A stretch of DNA of 64,000 nucleotides from Perognathus longimembris pacificus (GCF_023159225.1 NC_063177.1:18624673-18688672); one strand, 5' to 3'. Positions 23,517-34,590 are shown, counted from the first letter of the stretch. Notes: generated by a model not told the origin, from the letters alone. Numbers and translations are program-made.

Positions 23517-23549
23517 GGGGACAAGGTGAGAGTGAAATGACTACAGATG

Positions 23550-23710
23550 ATGCTGACCTCAGAGTCACGAGACTAGGGCTTGAGTCCTTGCTAACCAGGT
23601 GATGTTGGACAAGTTACCTTGGGCTATTTGTGCTCTTTTCTTCATTTCCTGACAGCTTCTCACAGTTGACAGGATCAAACAAACATAAAAACATTAGAGT
23701 GTGAAATTCT
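23550..23710 (+). repeat. MIR element
   Basis: gggcttgagtccttgctaac, then gttggacaagttacctt and a pyrimidine-rich stretch follow MIR. Confidence 0.6.
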
Positions 23711-23880
23711 GCCTAAATATGAGGATTATTGTTATATAGGAAAGACAGAGACCTGAAGACATGGCAGACACGTATGAATTTAATGCTTTAAACTAGAGGA
23801 GTCAAATTGGCAGCTCATAAGCCAGAGATATGTTTTGTTTGGATCACAGTGTTTTTTCAATGTTAGAATTTTAAAGCTGA

Positions 23881-23974
23881 GGGGCTGGGAATATAGCCTA
23901 GTGGCAAGAGTGCTTGCCTCATATATGTGAAGCCCTGGGTACGATTCCAAGTACCAGGACTGGCAAAAAAAAAA
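23881..23974 (+). mobile_element. Mini IDL-Geo SINE with its own target duplication
   Basis: Only the ID-like half (to cgattccaagtacc) joined directly to the last bases of Geo (aggactggc) and an A tail. agaattttaaagctga precedes it and the same sequence with one extra T follows it. Confidence 0.85.
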
Positions 23975-24239
23975 AGAATTTTTAAAGCTGAGTAGTTTCA
24001 TTTAAAAACTCAGATTTGAGTCTTCAGAACTCAAGATTTTTCTGACAGCACTGAGAAAAGCATAGCTAGACTGATGTGGAGAGAAATAATGTGTAGGTTC
24101 TTAATTTACTATAATTTTCTCAGATCCTATTGTCTCTCAGACACTTAAAGTCTAAGTGTCACCATCTATCATCATTTCATGCACTGTTTACTCTTCAAAG
24201 AAAAATAGGGAAATGAAATGAGTATGATTCTTTGTAAAA

Positions 24240-24275
24240 AAATAAATAAATAAATAAATAAATAAATAAAATAAA
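24240..24275. repeat. (AAAT)n microsatellite
   Basis: About eight AAAT units directly in front of an ID half-element. Confidence 0.9.
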
Positions 24276-24354
24276 GGGCTGGGAATATGGCATAGTGGTA
24301 AGAGTGCTTGCCACATATACATGAAGCCCTAGGTTCAATTCCTCAGCACCACAT
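24276..24354 (+). repeat. Left (ID-like) half of an IDL-Geo SINE
   Basis: From gggctgggaatatggcatag to cagcaccacatg; the Geo half is absent. Confidence 0.8.
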
Positions 24355-24804
24355 GAAGCTAATATAGAATGGAGAAGAGGAAGAAGAGGCCCACTAGGTA
24401 GTTACTGCAATCACCAAGATGTCTGATCTCAAGTCTTTCTAGATTAGTTAAATGTATGAAAGCCAAAGGTTAAAAACAGTTGATCTTTACTTAATGTCTA
24501 GTAAGAGAGGCAATGAGTAGATTTTAGAGTTGATGATCAGTCTTTGAATTCTCCAGAAATCACTGGATTCTCCAGAAATCACTGATTCTACACTTACTTA
24601 ACCATTTTGTATTTAAATTTTGTTTTATCCTTTCTCTCAAATGCTGCCTCTGTGCCTTCTTTTTTGTCTTTTATCTAAATTAGTTTGTTTTCTAATCCAA
24701 AAATAAAAATATTATATATACTTAAATAAAACAGTAACATTGTGAGACCCTGTCTCAAAAATAGGTGAAGAGTGTAGTTATATTAAAAGCATTAATATCC
24801 TCTC

Positions 24805-24982
24805 TCATCAGTACTGAGGTTTGAACTGAGGGCCCTATGCTTGTTAGGTAGTTGCTCTACCACTTGAGCCATACCTGAAGACTTTTTTTGCTTGACTTTT
24901 TGCTCAGGCTAACTTCAAATTGTGATCTTTCTGATCTGTCTTCAAGTAGTTGTGATTAAAAGTATGAGCTACTCCATCGAGC
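24805..24982 (-). repeat. Diverged B1-type SINE with ID-like part
   Basis: tgaggtttgaactgagggcc, gctctaccacttgagccata, then a worn B1 part (ctaacttcaaattgtgatct). Confidence 0.6.
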
Positions 24983-25290
24983 AATGTAGCATTAATCATT
25001 GTAAAGGAGTTATTCTCAAACTTTTGTAAGCTAACAGTTACTGGTCTCCACTGACAGTTTGAATAGTAGGGGCAGTGGGAGATGACAACTTGTGTTTCCA
25101 AATAATGCCAATACTGTGGTCCAGAAATCACACTTTGAGTACATCTCTACTAAACCAAGTAATAGTAATTACTTGCACATGCATACTGGATGCAGTTAAT
25201 ATTTGCTGATAACTTCCAAAAATTGTGTGGTTTGATAAAGTTAAAACTAAGATCTATCATCATGCACTTTATCCTTTTCTCATTGGTAAT

Positions 25291-25489
25291 TTTTTTTTTT
25301 TTGCCAGTCCTGGGGCTTGAACTCAGGGCCTGAGCACTGTCCCTGGCTTCTTTTTGTTCAAGGTTAGCACTCTACCACTTGAGCCACAGTGCCACTTCTG
25401 GCTTTTTCTATACATTCGTGGTGCTGAGGAAAAACCCAGGGCTTCATGCATGTGAGGCAAGTACTCTACCACTAGGCCATATTCCCAGC
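25291..25489 (-). mobile_element. IDL-Geo SINE
   Basis: Reverse copy with flanking repeat ttggtaattt / ttggtaactt; a few bases lost in the ID-like box B region. Confidence 0.88.
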
Positions 25490-25516
25490 TTGGTAACTTT
25501 TAAAATTTGATTTGAG

Positions 25517-25519
<3 letters not shown>

Positions 25520-25563
<44 letters not shown>
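25520..25563. repeat. (TG)n microsatellite
   Basis: About 21 uninterrupted TG units at the tail end of the following SINE. Confidence 0.95.
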
Positions 25564-25564
<1 letters not shown>

Positions 25565-25791
25565 CTGGAGCTTGAACTCAAAGCTTGGGTGCTATCCCTG
25601 AGCTTTTCTTGCTCAAGTCTAGAGCTCTACCACTTGAACCACAGCTCCACTTTCAACTTTTTCTGGGTAATTGGAGTGTCTCACAAACTTTCTCACAAAC
25701 TTTCCTGTCCATGCTGACTTTGAACCATGATCCTCAGATCTCAGCCTACTGAGTAGCTAGGATTACAGGCCTGAGTCACTGGCACCTGGCG
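25564..25791 (-). repeat. B1-Geo SINE
   Basis: Reverse copy; the linker contains a duplicated tctcacaaactttc. Confidence 0.82.
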
Positions 25792-25930
25792 TGAGCCTCT
25801 AAATATTAAATTAATTTACCACATGAGACTTATGAGAACACGAAGGATAGAATTAGAAAGGCAGAGCAAGAGATTCATTCAGTCTCCTTTTTTCCCGCTG
25901 AAATAAGCATCTTCAAGCTGGTTTATTTAT

Positions 25931-26131
25931 TTTTATTTTTTGCCAGCCCTGGGGTTTGAATTCAGGGCCTGGGAACTGTCCCTGAGCTTCTTTTTGCTCA
26001 AGGCTAATGCTCTACCAATTGAGCCACAACACCACTTCCGGCTTTTTCTGTTTATATGGTACTGAGGAATCAAACCAAGGCTTCATGCATGCTAGGCCAA
26101 GCACTCTACTACTTAGCCACATTCCCAGCCC
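25931..26131 (-). mobile_element. IDL-Geo SINE
   Basis: Reverse copy with imperfect flanking repeat agctggtttat / agctggcttat. Confidence 0.88.
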
Positions 26132-27139
26132 ATCAGCTGGCTTATATTTATAAAATAAAAACTCAAAATATATCTGATGCCTCTGAATTAATTCAGAGTT
26201 CAAATGACAAGCCATTTACCGTTGTTTTGAATTGTTACAAACACTTAGTCATTATGTTTCAGATTATTGAGTGAGTCATCTTCAAGAAAATGAGTGAATG
26301 CATTGTATAACTTTAGACAAATTAGCACTTTCCAACTGAAAGGAACATTTGTAGTCTCAAAGCAAAGGGTTTTGTTTTAGTTAAATTTGGAATGCTAAAA
26401 CTCTTATTATCTTGGGACTTGTGCATAAGGTTAAAAGTTTTATAGTCAACTGAAAGACTAGCCTTTATTTTTCTTAATCTAACCAAACCCCACATTTTGC
26501 TAAAATATTAAAATGTGATAAAAACCAATCTTTACGTACAAGGGACTCTGCTTTCCAAATACAGATACCAAGCATTAACTGTAGTTAATTATTTAGGAAA
26601 TCTTTAATTGGTAAATTAAGGAAATAGTTTTAGTGCTATTGAAAGACCTATTTAATTTTAAAAAGTAGACTGGGGAATTAATTTCCTGGATATTTCAAGT
26701 AGTTTCAATAATGTTCTTAACTGGAGCTGAGGTCAGAGAACTACAGGATAATTTAAGAAAATGAGAATGAGATGCTTTTGTTCAAATGAAGTTATTTCTT
26801 AGTGTAAATGCATTCAAGTTTTGACTTGTATTTTGATTTTGTTTTCCTAAATGAGACAATACCAAAAGACATAAAGGTGAAATCGCCTATCCTATACTCT
26901 GAGAAAGCCATTCTTGGCAATTTGAGTATGTTATTCATCCAGTCTTATTTTGATGCTTGTATATGAGTGGAGGACAGAAGGACAAAGGAGGGAGGTATAA
27001 ACTAATCAGGGAAAGCATACCTAGTTTGTTTTTACTTTTAAAAAAATAAGGTACCATTTTGTAACATATTTTCTTTATAATTTATCAAGGCTATCTTTCC
27101 GTGTCAGTAAATAATGTTTACATGGAGGGTTGGGTTGGA

Positions 27140-27231
27140 TTTTTTTGTTTTTGTTTTTGTTTTTGTTTTACCATGCTGGGACTTTGGTACATGCTAGGTA
27201 AGTGTTGTACCACTGAACTACATCCCCAACC
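27140..27231 (-). repeat. ID-type SINE monomer
   Basis: (TTTTTG)n tail, then accatgctgggactttggta and cactgaactacatccccaac; no Geo half. Confidence 0.75.
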
Positions 27232-27271
27232 TTTAAATCATGTTTTTTATGGCTATAAAGAATTTAATTTG

Positions 27272-27466
27272 GGGCTGGGAATGTAGCTTAGTGGTAGAGT
27301 GCTTGCCTAGCATGTGTAAAGCCTCAGGTTCAGTTCCTCAGTACTACATCAACAGAAAAAGCTTTAAGTGGCGCTATGGCTCAAATGGTGGAGGGCTAGC
27401 CTTGAACAAAGGAGCTCAGGGACAATGGCCAGGCCCTGAGTTCAAGCCCCAGGACTGACAAAAAAA
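27272..27466 (+). mobile_element. IDL-Geo SINE
   Basis: Dimer with moderate divergence; aatttaattt / aattaattta at the edges. Confidence 0.87.
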
Positions 27467-28329
27467 TTAATTTATTGATTTTTTTAAATCTAAAAAACCT
27501 CATGGAAACAGAGTTTTTAAAATCCAGATTTCTTCCACCTTTAATCTATTTTTTTGAAGACAGTGTTCTTTATTAATGTCAATCTGAAGTCTATTTTAAT
27601 CTTGGGCTTGTTGACTTTGCTTTGTTCTTTTGGCTAGAATTTAATATTTACATGCTTTTGAAACCTTTTCCTCTGATAAATTGAGTGAACTGCCTGTCTA
27701 GACATTGAGTCTTTCTAATGTGGCTTCCCTTAGGATAAACACGGAATGCATGCAGAGGCATGATGTAGAACTCTGGGTGAAGTGAAATTAAAGGCAAAAG
27801 TGCATCATAAGCTTAAGCAGTAGTATTTCCTGATATTAGATAATGCTGATGAAAGAAACTCTTGTGCCACATGGGATATACTTAGATTAAAATTTTAAAC
27901 TAGATACTGAGAGACGCTTTACCATCATTCTGAAAAATAAGCTTTGAAAATAGTATAAGTGCTTATTTTTAGGTATAAGCAGAAGTATGTCTTCATATGA
28001 GAATCAGAGATGATTTCTCAGACCTACCTCAGCCCTAAGATTAGCTCTCGTTCATCTGACATTTATAATAGGATTCCAAATTTAGGCAATAAATGGACTT
28101 TCTTGTAATAATTTTCTCAGTTGCTATTGTTGACATGTTTTAAAATTCACAACTATTGTTTTGTTTGAGCAACTAGAATAGAATTCACTGGTGTCTTTTA
28201 CTTTCAAGCTAACATATTGAAAACTTCAGCTTGCTAATCAAATGCATCTCAACTATCTTGTGCCAGCCATGTATTCGAAAATTCTGGAGACTAAAAACAT
28301 ATTGGAAATGCCTCCTCCTCCTCCACTAC

Positions 28330-28415
28330 TACCCCAAGTCCTCACTATGTAGTCCAGCTAGCCTAAAATTTGCAATCTTCCTGCTTCAGTTTCCCAGGTG
28401 GTAGGAATATAGCTA
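28330..28415 (-). repeat. B1-type SINE fragment
   Basis: cactatgtagtccagctagc and ctgcttcagtttcccaggtg, reverse. Confidence 0.65.
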
Positions 28416-28587
28416 CAAATTGGCATTTTAAATTACATTTCCCTTATTTACTTGATAGATTAAATTAGATTATTAGATTTTGCTAACCTCACCAACAGAA
28501 AAATATGATATTAACTTCTAATGAATAAGGGTATAATATTAGTTATTCATTCATGCTTTGAGCTTATGTAAAGCTTTGGAAAGTTCC

Positions 28588-28784
28588 TTTTTTTCTTTTT
28601 TTTGCCAGGCCTTGGACTCAGGGCCTGAGCACTGTCCCTGGCTGCTTTTTGCTCAAGTCTAACACTCTGCCACTTGAGCCACAGTGCCACTTCTGGCTGT
28701 TTTCTATATATGTCATGCTGGGGAATTGAACCGAGGGCTTCGTGTATATGATGCAAGCACTCTTGCCACTAGGCCATATTCCCA
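28588..28784 (-). mobile_element. IDL-Geo SINE
   Basis: Reverse copy; ggaaagttcctt / ggaaaggtactt at the edges suggests a worn target duplication. Confidence 0.88.
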
Positions 28785-28809
28785 GGAAAGGTACTTTAAA
28801 AAAAATTTT

Positions 28810-28885
28810 CCCGTGCTAGAGATCAGACCTAGAGCATTGTGCATATTAAGCATTGTGCTCTGCCACCCAGCTTATCTTCAGCCCT
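28810..28885 (-). repeat. ID-type SINE fragment
   Basis: cgtgctagagatcagaccta and gctctgccacccagcttatc, reverse and diverged. Confidence 0.5.
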
Positions 28886-30139
28886 TAAAAGATATTTTAA
28901 CATTTCCTCTGGCACTGCAGGATTAACTATCATAGACACTATTAGAGACCAGAGATTAAATCTCCAGGATTCTCAGGTCTATTCTTCCATCTAAGAAATG
29001 TACATAGATCCAAGATGTGCCTATCATTATTTTTGTGGGGGGAGGAAGGAAAACAGTATCTGCTTTGTAATTACCACTTGAACTATCCCTCTAGTCCTGT
29101 TCCAGTCATCGGTGATAACTGGGTCCTTTCCCATGTTCTTGATGTGTAAATCGGTACAAATTTCAAAAAAGACAACTGTTTGTTTGCCCTCCAAACGCCA
29201 AAAACCTCTTGGTGCTCACTTCTAACTTGGCCTGATGCTTTTTCATTATAGGTAATATTTATAAAGATTATGTTTTACTTTTTATCAGTTTAACTTAGCT
29301 AATCAGTTGCTACTGGTTTGTATAGGATAAATTGTCAGAAGCACAGTTCATTTGTTCCTATGGCATTTGTATTTTAGCCTTGCCTTGACAGAGAATGAAG
29401 AGCTTTCTAAACTACTCATAAAGCTAAATGGTTAGCTCAAAATTTGTCAAAGATTCCCCACACTTAAATATGTAATACTTGAGATCTTGTTTATAAGAAA
29501 TTCTAGTTTACTTGTACTGGGTGTTCTGGTTAATTTAACATGTTTCGGTATGTTTTTCTTAATCAGAGAAAGTCAGTACTTCCTCTCTGCCTACCTTGTA
29601 CTCCCATCTATCTTACATGTTTAATGTTTTTTCCTTGATCCTAATCAACTAGGTCTAAAGCATAGTTAGTTAAATGTTAGCTCCTCTTAGCTTCTTGTAA
29701 AGTGGATTTGATTTTGAATGCTCTGTTCTTAATGGGACATAAAGTCAACAGTATAGTTCTCTGGCTTGTACATTTGGCACCATAATAACGGGCATTACAG
29801 TCTAGTTGTGTCAGCACTTATTACAAATAAACTTAATGCAGCCATTTCTGCTTGTTCATGCTTCCCTCAGGTGTATCAGAATAGAGACACAAAGATAGCC
29901 ATGGGAGTTTTGTCTCTGCCTTGCTAAATGGGTCATTTGAGCTCTTTAATTATGCCTCTTTCTCTTCGTCTGGAAACTTTGGACTAGTGACAGAACTAAG
30001 AAGGAGATTCCAAGAATATCAACCCTAAAAGAATTTCCAATAGAAATTTCTTTCATATTTCTGACAAGTATCTTGAGCTAGTTGATGGACTAGAACTGTT
30101 TCTCTTCTGACTTAGCATATAATTTAGGACTTAAATTTA

Positions 30140-30155
30140 GGTGTCCTAACTGCAG
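30140..30155. repeat. Left copy of 16-bp direct repeat flanking the ERV
   Basis: ggtgtcctaactgcag directly abuts the left LTR; an identical copy abuts the right LTR. It is the apparent target-site duplication. Confidence 0.85.
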
Positions 30156-30474
30156 TGTTAGGTTTATAAAGTAGGTAGCTGGTAAAGGAGAATGCCACAC
30201 GGTATTCAGGCAGGAAAGAAAGTTTATTACCGAACTGCTGGCCTGTGGCCAAGATGATCCATGGCCGGAAAGAAGGGAGAGAGAGAGAGTGACCCCCACC
30301 CAGCCCTGCCTTATATCTAGGGCAGGGGCAAGGGGTGTGGCCAGGTGGATTAGGATGTGACCTCAGGGAAAGGGGAGGTAACTGCCTCCAGGTCTGCAGG
30401 TTACCCAGGTAACTGGGTGGAGATTTAATGAGGTGGGGGCATCTACATGGAGCCCTCAGGGAGAGGACCTAACA
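30156..30474 (-). repeat. ERV 3' LTR (left copy)
   Basis: 319-bp LTR. On the minus strand it carries a TATA-like box at 30309-30318 and an AATAAA signal at 30223-30228. Compared with the partner LTR I count about 14 substitutions and one 4-bp (GA)n difference, roughly 95-96% identity. Confidence 0.92.
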
Positions 30475-30949
30475 TTCCAGCCTTTTAATAGTTATGAAAA
30501 AGGGCGAAGACTCTCTCTGGCTGCTTCCTGCTGGCAAGGGGCATCGGCATTAGTGGTAAAAGGCAGAAATGTGGCCCCTCCTGGAGAAGGCGAGCAGCAG
30601 GGTCCCTTCGTGGTAAATGCCAGTCCTTGAATGAAGCCTGGAAGAAGTCTCCTGAGGCAGGGGCTGGACAAAAAAATATTAAGGCAAAAGGAAGGGCTTA
30701 GGGCACAAAATTAAAAATTGGGTGACTTGGCTAGTTCTTATACTCAGGTATGGACATTAGATGGACAAGCTACTATCTTTTGATCCCCCAGCTCTGATTA
30801 ATTTTGAAAGGGTAAGACAAAGTGACTCCATTTTGGATGCGATCATTTTCCTCTTACTCCACTCCATGATACTTGTTCCTGAAACTGGCAGAGTCCCAGC
30901 GGTCTAGGTGCTTGTTGCTGGGATGGCTTGCCCCCATTGGCATTCACAG

Positions 30950-31152
30950 GATTTGAACTCAGGGCCTGGGCACTGTCCCTGAGCACTTCTGCTCGAGGCT
31001 AGTACTCTACCACTTGAGCTCCACTTCAGCATTTGTCTGGTAAGAGAAGTCTCTTCAGCCATGCTTCCAGCCTGGTTCTTCGCTGGTTAGTTGGGAGATG
31101 GAGTTTGAGAGAGATTTTCTGCCCTGGCTGGCTTTGAACTGCAATCCAAGGA
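30950..31152 (-). mobile_element. B1-Geo SINE inside the ERV
   Basis: Reverse copy: the Geo part (gggcctgggcactgtccctg, actctaccacttgagc) is followed by a B1-type part (ctggctttgaactgcaatcc). It is degraded at both ends. Confidence 0.7.
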
Positions 31153-32258
31153 GTCTTTGCCACAAAAGCCCTTTTTGATTTCCAATTAAAACAACAAGGA
31201 GACCAAGAGGACTAGAGCTTACCTATACCTTGTCAAGAACTGACCAAATACTTGCCAGAATTCTGCAATGACAAAACTCAGTAGATGTGATGAGTTTTAG
31301 CACAGATATATAGCTAGATGGACATACTAACAAATGACGTTTACACAGACATACACACTGTGCACATAGGTTTTACAGCATGCAAAAATGAATTTCAGCA
31401 GTAGACTCTTTCGGAATTCCAATAGTAAATGACATTTTTTTCCCAATATTTTAGAACCACGGGGTTGGTTAGAAAAACAATTTTACTAGCAAACAACAAT
31501 TTTCAGATTATAAAATAGAGAAACCATATTTTGATAAACTCCAGTGGGGTGCCATGTTGAGGGGGGTGGCAGGAGGACATAACCACACTAACAGAGAACA
31601 CGTAACATGGCTTGCTGGTGCCTGGTAAACCCAATATCCACCACGTGGTCAATGCTAGAGAAAAGAACTTTTAGATATCTTTGCTGACAAAGCACATTGG
31701 TGGGCAAGTCTCAGTTTCGGAGGTCTGTGAAAAGAGGCAGCTTTGTGAGCAAGGCACATTACCAGGATGGTACAACTTGGAGTTTCAAAGGAAGCAAGTA
31801 AAGCAGGCAGATGAGGGAAAAAAAGGAAGAGAGGAAAAGAGAAAGAGAGAGAGAGCCTGAATATAAGTGACTTCTGACCATTTACCATTGCAGTGGCAAA
31901 AACTGTATCTGTCGAGCAGGCCTCATTGCACTGTCAAGAGGCGTGCTAGCAGTGTCCCAGCTCGGGTGTGACTGTGATGCAAAACCCAAAAAGCATGGGA
32001 GGGAGGCGCCTGGTGAGTAGATGAGCTTACCGGGCAGAAGCGGTGGACAGAGCAGCAGAGAACCGGAGCAGCAGCAGTTTCACTCACCAGGGTAAACAAG
32101 TGGTGTGGATGTGGAGGCCAGCAATGATATTAGTGAAAAGTGCCGCATGGCGACTCGCAGCAGTTGGTTCGCGGAAAAAGGGCCGTCAGGACTGGGGATA
32201 CTCCCAGAAAAAGAAGAAAAATAGATGGGAATTCCGCCTGTCCTGACTCGTAAGCCCC

Positions 32259-32276
32259 GTCCGAGTCACGGCACCA
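32259..32276 (-). promoter_or_regulatory. ERV primer-binding site, tRNA-His type
   Basis: Four bases inside the 5' LTR, the minus strand reads TGGTGCCGTGACTCGGAC. This complements the 3' end of mammalian tRNA-His including CCA at 17 of 18 positions. tRNA-His priming is known for the HERV-H/RTVL-H type of gammaretrovirus-like element. Confidence 0.85.
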
Positions 32277-32280
32277 TTTA

Positions 32281-32603
32281 TGTTAAGTTTTTAAAGTACG
32301 TAGCCAGTAAAGGAGAACACCAGGCGGTATTCAGGCAGGAAAGAAACTTTATTACCGAACTGCTGGCCTGTGGCCAAGATGATCCATAGCCGGAAAAAAG
32401 GGAGAGAGAGAGAGAGAGTGACCCCCACCCAGCCCTGCCTTATATCTAGGGCAGGGGCAAGGGGTGTGGCCAGGTGGATTAGGATGTGACCTCAGGGAAA
32501 GGGGAGGTAACTGCCTCCAGGTCTACAGGTTACCCAGGTAACTGGGTGGAGACTTAATGAGGTGGGGGCATCTACATGGAGCCCTCAGGGAGAGGACCTA
32601 ACA
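32281..32603 (-). repeat. ERV 5' LTR (right copy)
   Basis: 323-bp LTR, same layout as its partner: TATA-like box (minus) at 32439-32448, a GA-rich stretch downstream, and AATAAA (minus) at 32348-32353. This spacing suggests an R region of roughly 80-90 bp. The LTR promoter, if active, would fire leftwards, away from the neighbouring SSH2 exon. Confidence 0.92.
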
Positions 32604-32619
32604 GGTGTCCTAACTGCAG
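32604..32619. repeat. Right copy of 16-bp direct repeat flanking the ERV
   Basis: Identical 16 bases immediately after the terminal CA of the right LTR. Confidence 0.85.
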
Positions 32620-32716
32620 CTCTGCTGCTTCCCTTTGAAAGCTTTAAGATGCTGATGGAACAAGGTTAAAATCTCTTCTAAATTTAATAATTTTTCTGAT
32701 TTCTGTTATCCTTCAG

Positions 32717-32838
32717 GCTGTAAGACTGGAAAGTACTTACCAGAATCGAACACGCTATATGGTAGTAGTTTCGACTAATGGTAGACAAGACACTGAGGAA
32801 AGCATCGTCCTTGGAATGGATTTCTCTTCTAATGACAG
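32717..32838 (+). CDS. SSH2: SSH2 coding exon, SSH-N domain (residues 93-133)
   Basis: Exon of 122 bp with acceptor ttatccttcag and donor gtatag. It starts on a codon boundary and ends after two bases of a Ser codon. It reads AVRLESTYQNRTRYMVVVST, then NGRQDTEESIVLGMDFSSND. The motif RYMVVVSTNGRQDTEE is typical of SSH2. The exon sits only 113 bp after the retroviral remnant and 28 bp before a SINE pair, yet both splice sites look intact. Confidence 0.97.
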
Positions 32839-32866
32839 GTATAGTACCATTAAAAAGGATGGGGAA

Positions 32867-33074
32867 GGGCTGGGGATATGGTCTAGTGGCAAGAGTGCTT
32901 GCCTCATATACATGAAACCCTGGGTTCAATTCCCCAGCACCATATATACAGGAAATGGCCAGAAGTGGCACTGTGGCTCAAGTGGCAGAGTGCTAGACTT
33001 GAGCAAAAAGCAGCCAGGGACAGTGCTTAGGCCCTGAGTCCAAGCCCCAGGACTTTCCAAAAAAAAAAAAAAAA
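32867..33074 (+). mobile_element. IDL-Geo SINE 28 bp after an SSH2 donor site
   Basis: Full-length copy with ggatggggaa before it (32857-32866) and again after a short G-run (33082-33091). Confidence 0.92.
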
Positions 33075-33117
33075 GGGGGGGGGATGGGGAATCTCCTTTT
33101 TTAAATAACCTGTTCCA

Positions 33118-33319
33118 GGGCTGGGAATATGGCCTAGTGGCAAGAGTGCTTGCTTCGTATACATGAAGCCCTGGGTTCGATTCCCTAGCACCACATGTAT
33201 AGAAAACGGCCAGAAGTGGTGCTGTGGCTCAAGTGGTAGAGTGCTCGCCTTGAGCAAAAATAAGCCAGGGGCAGTGCTCAAGCCCTGAGTCCAAGGCCCA
33301 GGACTGGCAAAAAAAAAAA
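33118..33319 (+). mobile_element. IDL-Geo SINE
   Basis: Second copy in the same orientation; long A/T-rich tail to about 33372. aaataacctgttc / aaatagcctgttc mark its target. Confidence 0.9.
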
Positions 33320-34590
33320 TAATAATAATAAATTAAAAATAAATAAATTATTTTTAGAAAAATTAAAAAATAAATAAATAGCCTGTTCTGTTCCAGTCAC
33401 TTTTTAAGCCACAACAAAAATATCTTACATGGTCTTCTCTTAAATTCAAGGTATTATAAAATGAATAGACCCTGTGAAAGTGTCTAGCTACAGTTTTAGA
33501 AGACAAAAATGTTGAATGAAAGTGTTTGGTTGTATGTTCCTAACTTATGACTGTCACCTATCTCTCATCTTTAGATACTAATAATATAAAGCAGATAATC
33601 TGAGCTTGTATCTCTAGGAAGAAAGCAGCTTTTTCTTGGCAAACTACTGTGTTTTAATTAGTAATGATTCACTTTGGCAATTTTAAGGCACATGCTTTCT
33701 TACAGTAGTTATACCCATTGTTCTGGATTCAGGAGATCTCACTTGAATTTCAATATCATATGTTTGTTTACCCATAGCCTTAAACTTTGGTTTTACTAAA
33801 TCTTATGTCTTTTTTTCTTCTTCTTCATAGTTAAAAACAGGATATGGTTCCTTAAAACCAAAGCAAAATCTTTTATAACCATGCACTTTTAGATTTAGTT
33901 GTATCTCACCTCCTGTGATTAAAGGTATCATACAGGACCTGGCTTTTTGTGTCCTCAACGCCTGTAGCTTTTTTATTTTCCCTACTTTTTCTGGAGAAAC
34001 CTTGGGAAGATTGTGGAATGTGGCTGCTAAGCAGATCTTTACACTTTGAGATAATAAGCCTCAGGAAATCCTGCCAGATGTCTAAAAAGCATTGACTTCC
34101 TGGTTCAGGACTGGAATGGAACTGTAGAATAGCTAGGGGTGTGACTGAAGCCTAGGGGAATTTAGCCACAAAAACAGGAGGAAAATGGGAGTGATTCTAA
34201 TTGTTCCCTGTGTTGGGGGGCAGGGGAATTACATGTTGTCACTAGAAGTTTCTCAATTCAATGTTTACCTGAGTTTGTAACTAGAAATCAACCTTAAAAT
34301 GACTTGTGGGTTCACAGGAATCACAAGGCTTGAGTTGTTAGCTTGTACATCACTTACCACATTTAATTATATGCTCTGAATGTACACAGGTTTGTGGTTT
34401 AGGAAGCTTTCTCCTGCACTTTCAACTACCTTTCAGTAACTGTTTTCCCATAAAAGCACCTACTTGTCTGCGTCCATTAGGATTTTAGGACCTTTGGTTT
34501 GGGTTTTTATCTGTCCAGATCTGTACTGTATGTTAGTACGTTTGCACTAATCACCTGTGTCTATTTAGATAAATTAAAATAAAATGAAGG

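Larger units (their letters stand above)
30475..32280 (-). other. ERV internal region without coding capacity
   Basis: About 1.8 kb between the LTRs. The longest frames are under 80 codons and show no retroviral motif. A purine-rich stretch interrupted by CT adjoins the 3' LTR (30475-30490, minus), a weak polypurine tract. About 200 bp is an inserted B1-Geo SINE; the rest is unrecognised. Confidence 0.75.
30156..32603 (-). mobile_element. Endogenous retrovirus remnant, antisense to SSH2, coding region lost
   Basis: A 2.45-kb element bounded by two direct LTRs (30156-30474 and 32281-32603), each TG...CA. Its orientation is minus: on that strand each LTR has a TATA-like box and an AATAAA signal, and a tRNA-His type primer-binding site follows the right-hand (5') LTR. 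The 1.8-kb interior has no recognisable gag, pro, pol or env reading frame and holds a SINE, so the copy is a non-coding derivative or a heavily deleted provirus. It lies in an SSH2 intron against the gene direction, the orientation that usually spares host splicing. The whole element is flanked by a 16-bp direct repeat. Confidence 0.9.
22935..32716 (+). other. SSH2: SSH2 intron carrying an antisense endogenous retrovirus
   Basis: GT-AG intron of about 9.8 kb. The left part has IDL-Geo and B1-Geo SINEs and microsatellites; the right end holds an LTR retrovirus remnant in antisense. Blocks with no recognised repeat are about 22935-23320, 24000-24230, 24360-24800, 26140-27130, 27470-28320 and 28930-30139. 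No coding exon is seen in them. Confidence 0.9.

Noticed and set aside
25520..25717. Cys-Val repeat protein
   Set aside because: Translation of a (TG)n microsatellite followed by a B1-Geo SINE.
31655..32246. Short frames inside the ERV as possible retroviral proteins
   Set aside because: All are under 80 codons and lack gag, protease, polymerase or envelope motifs.
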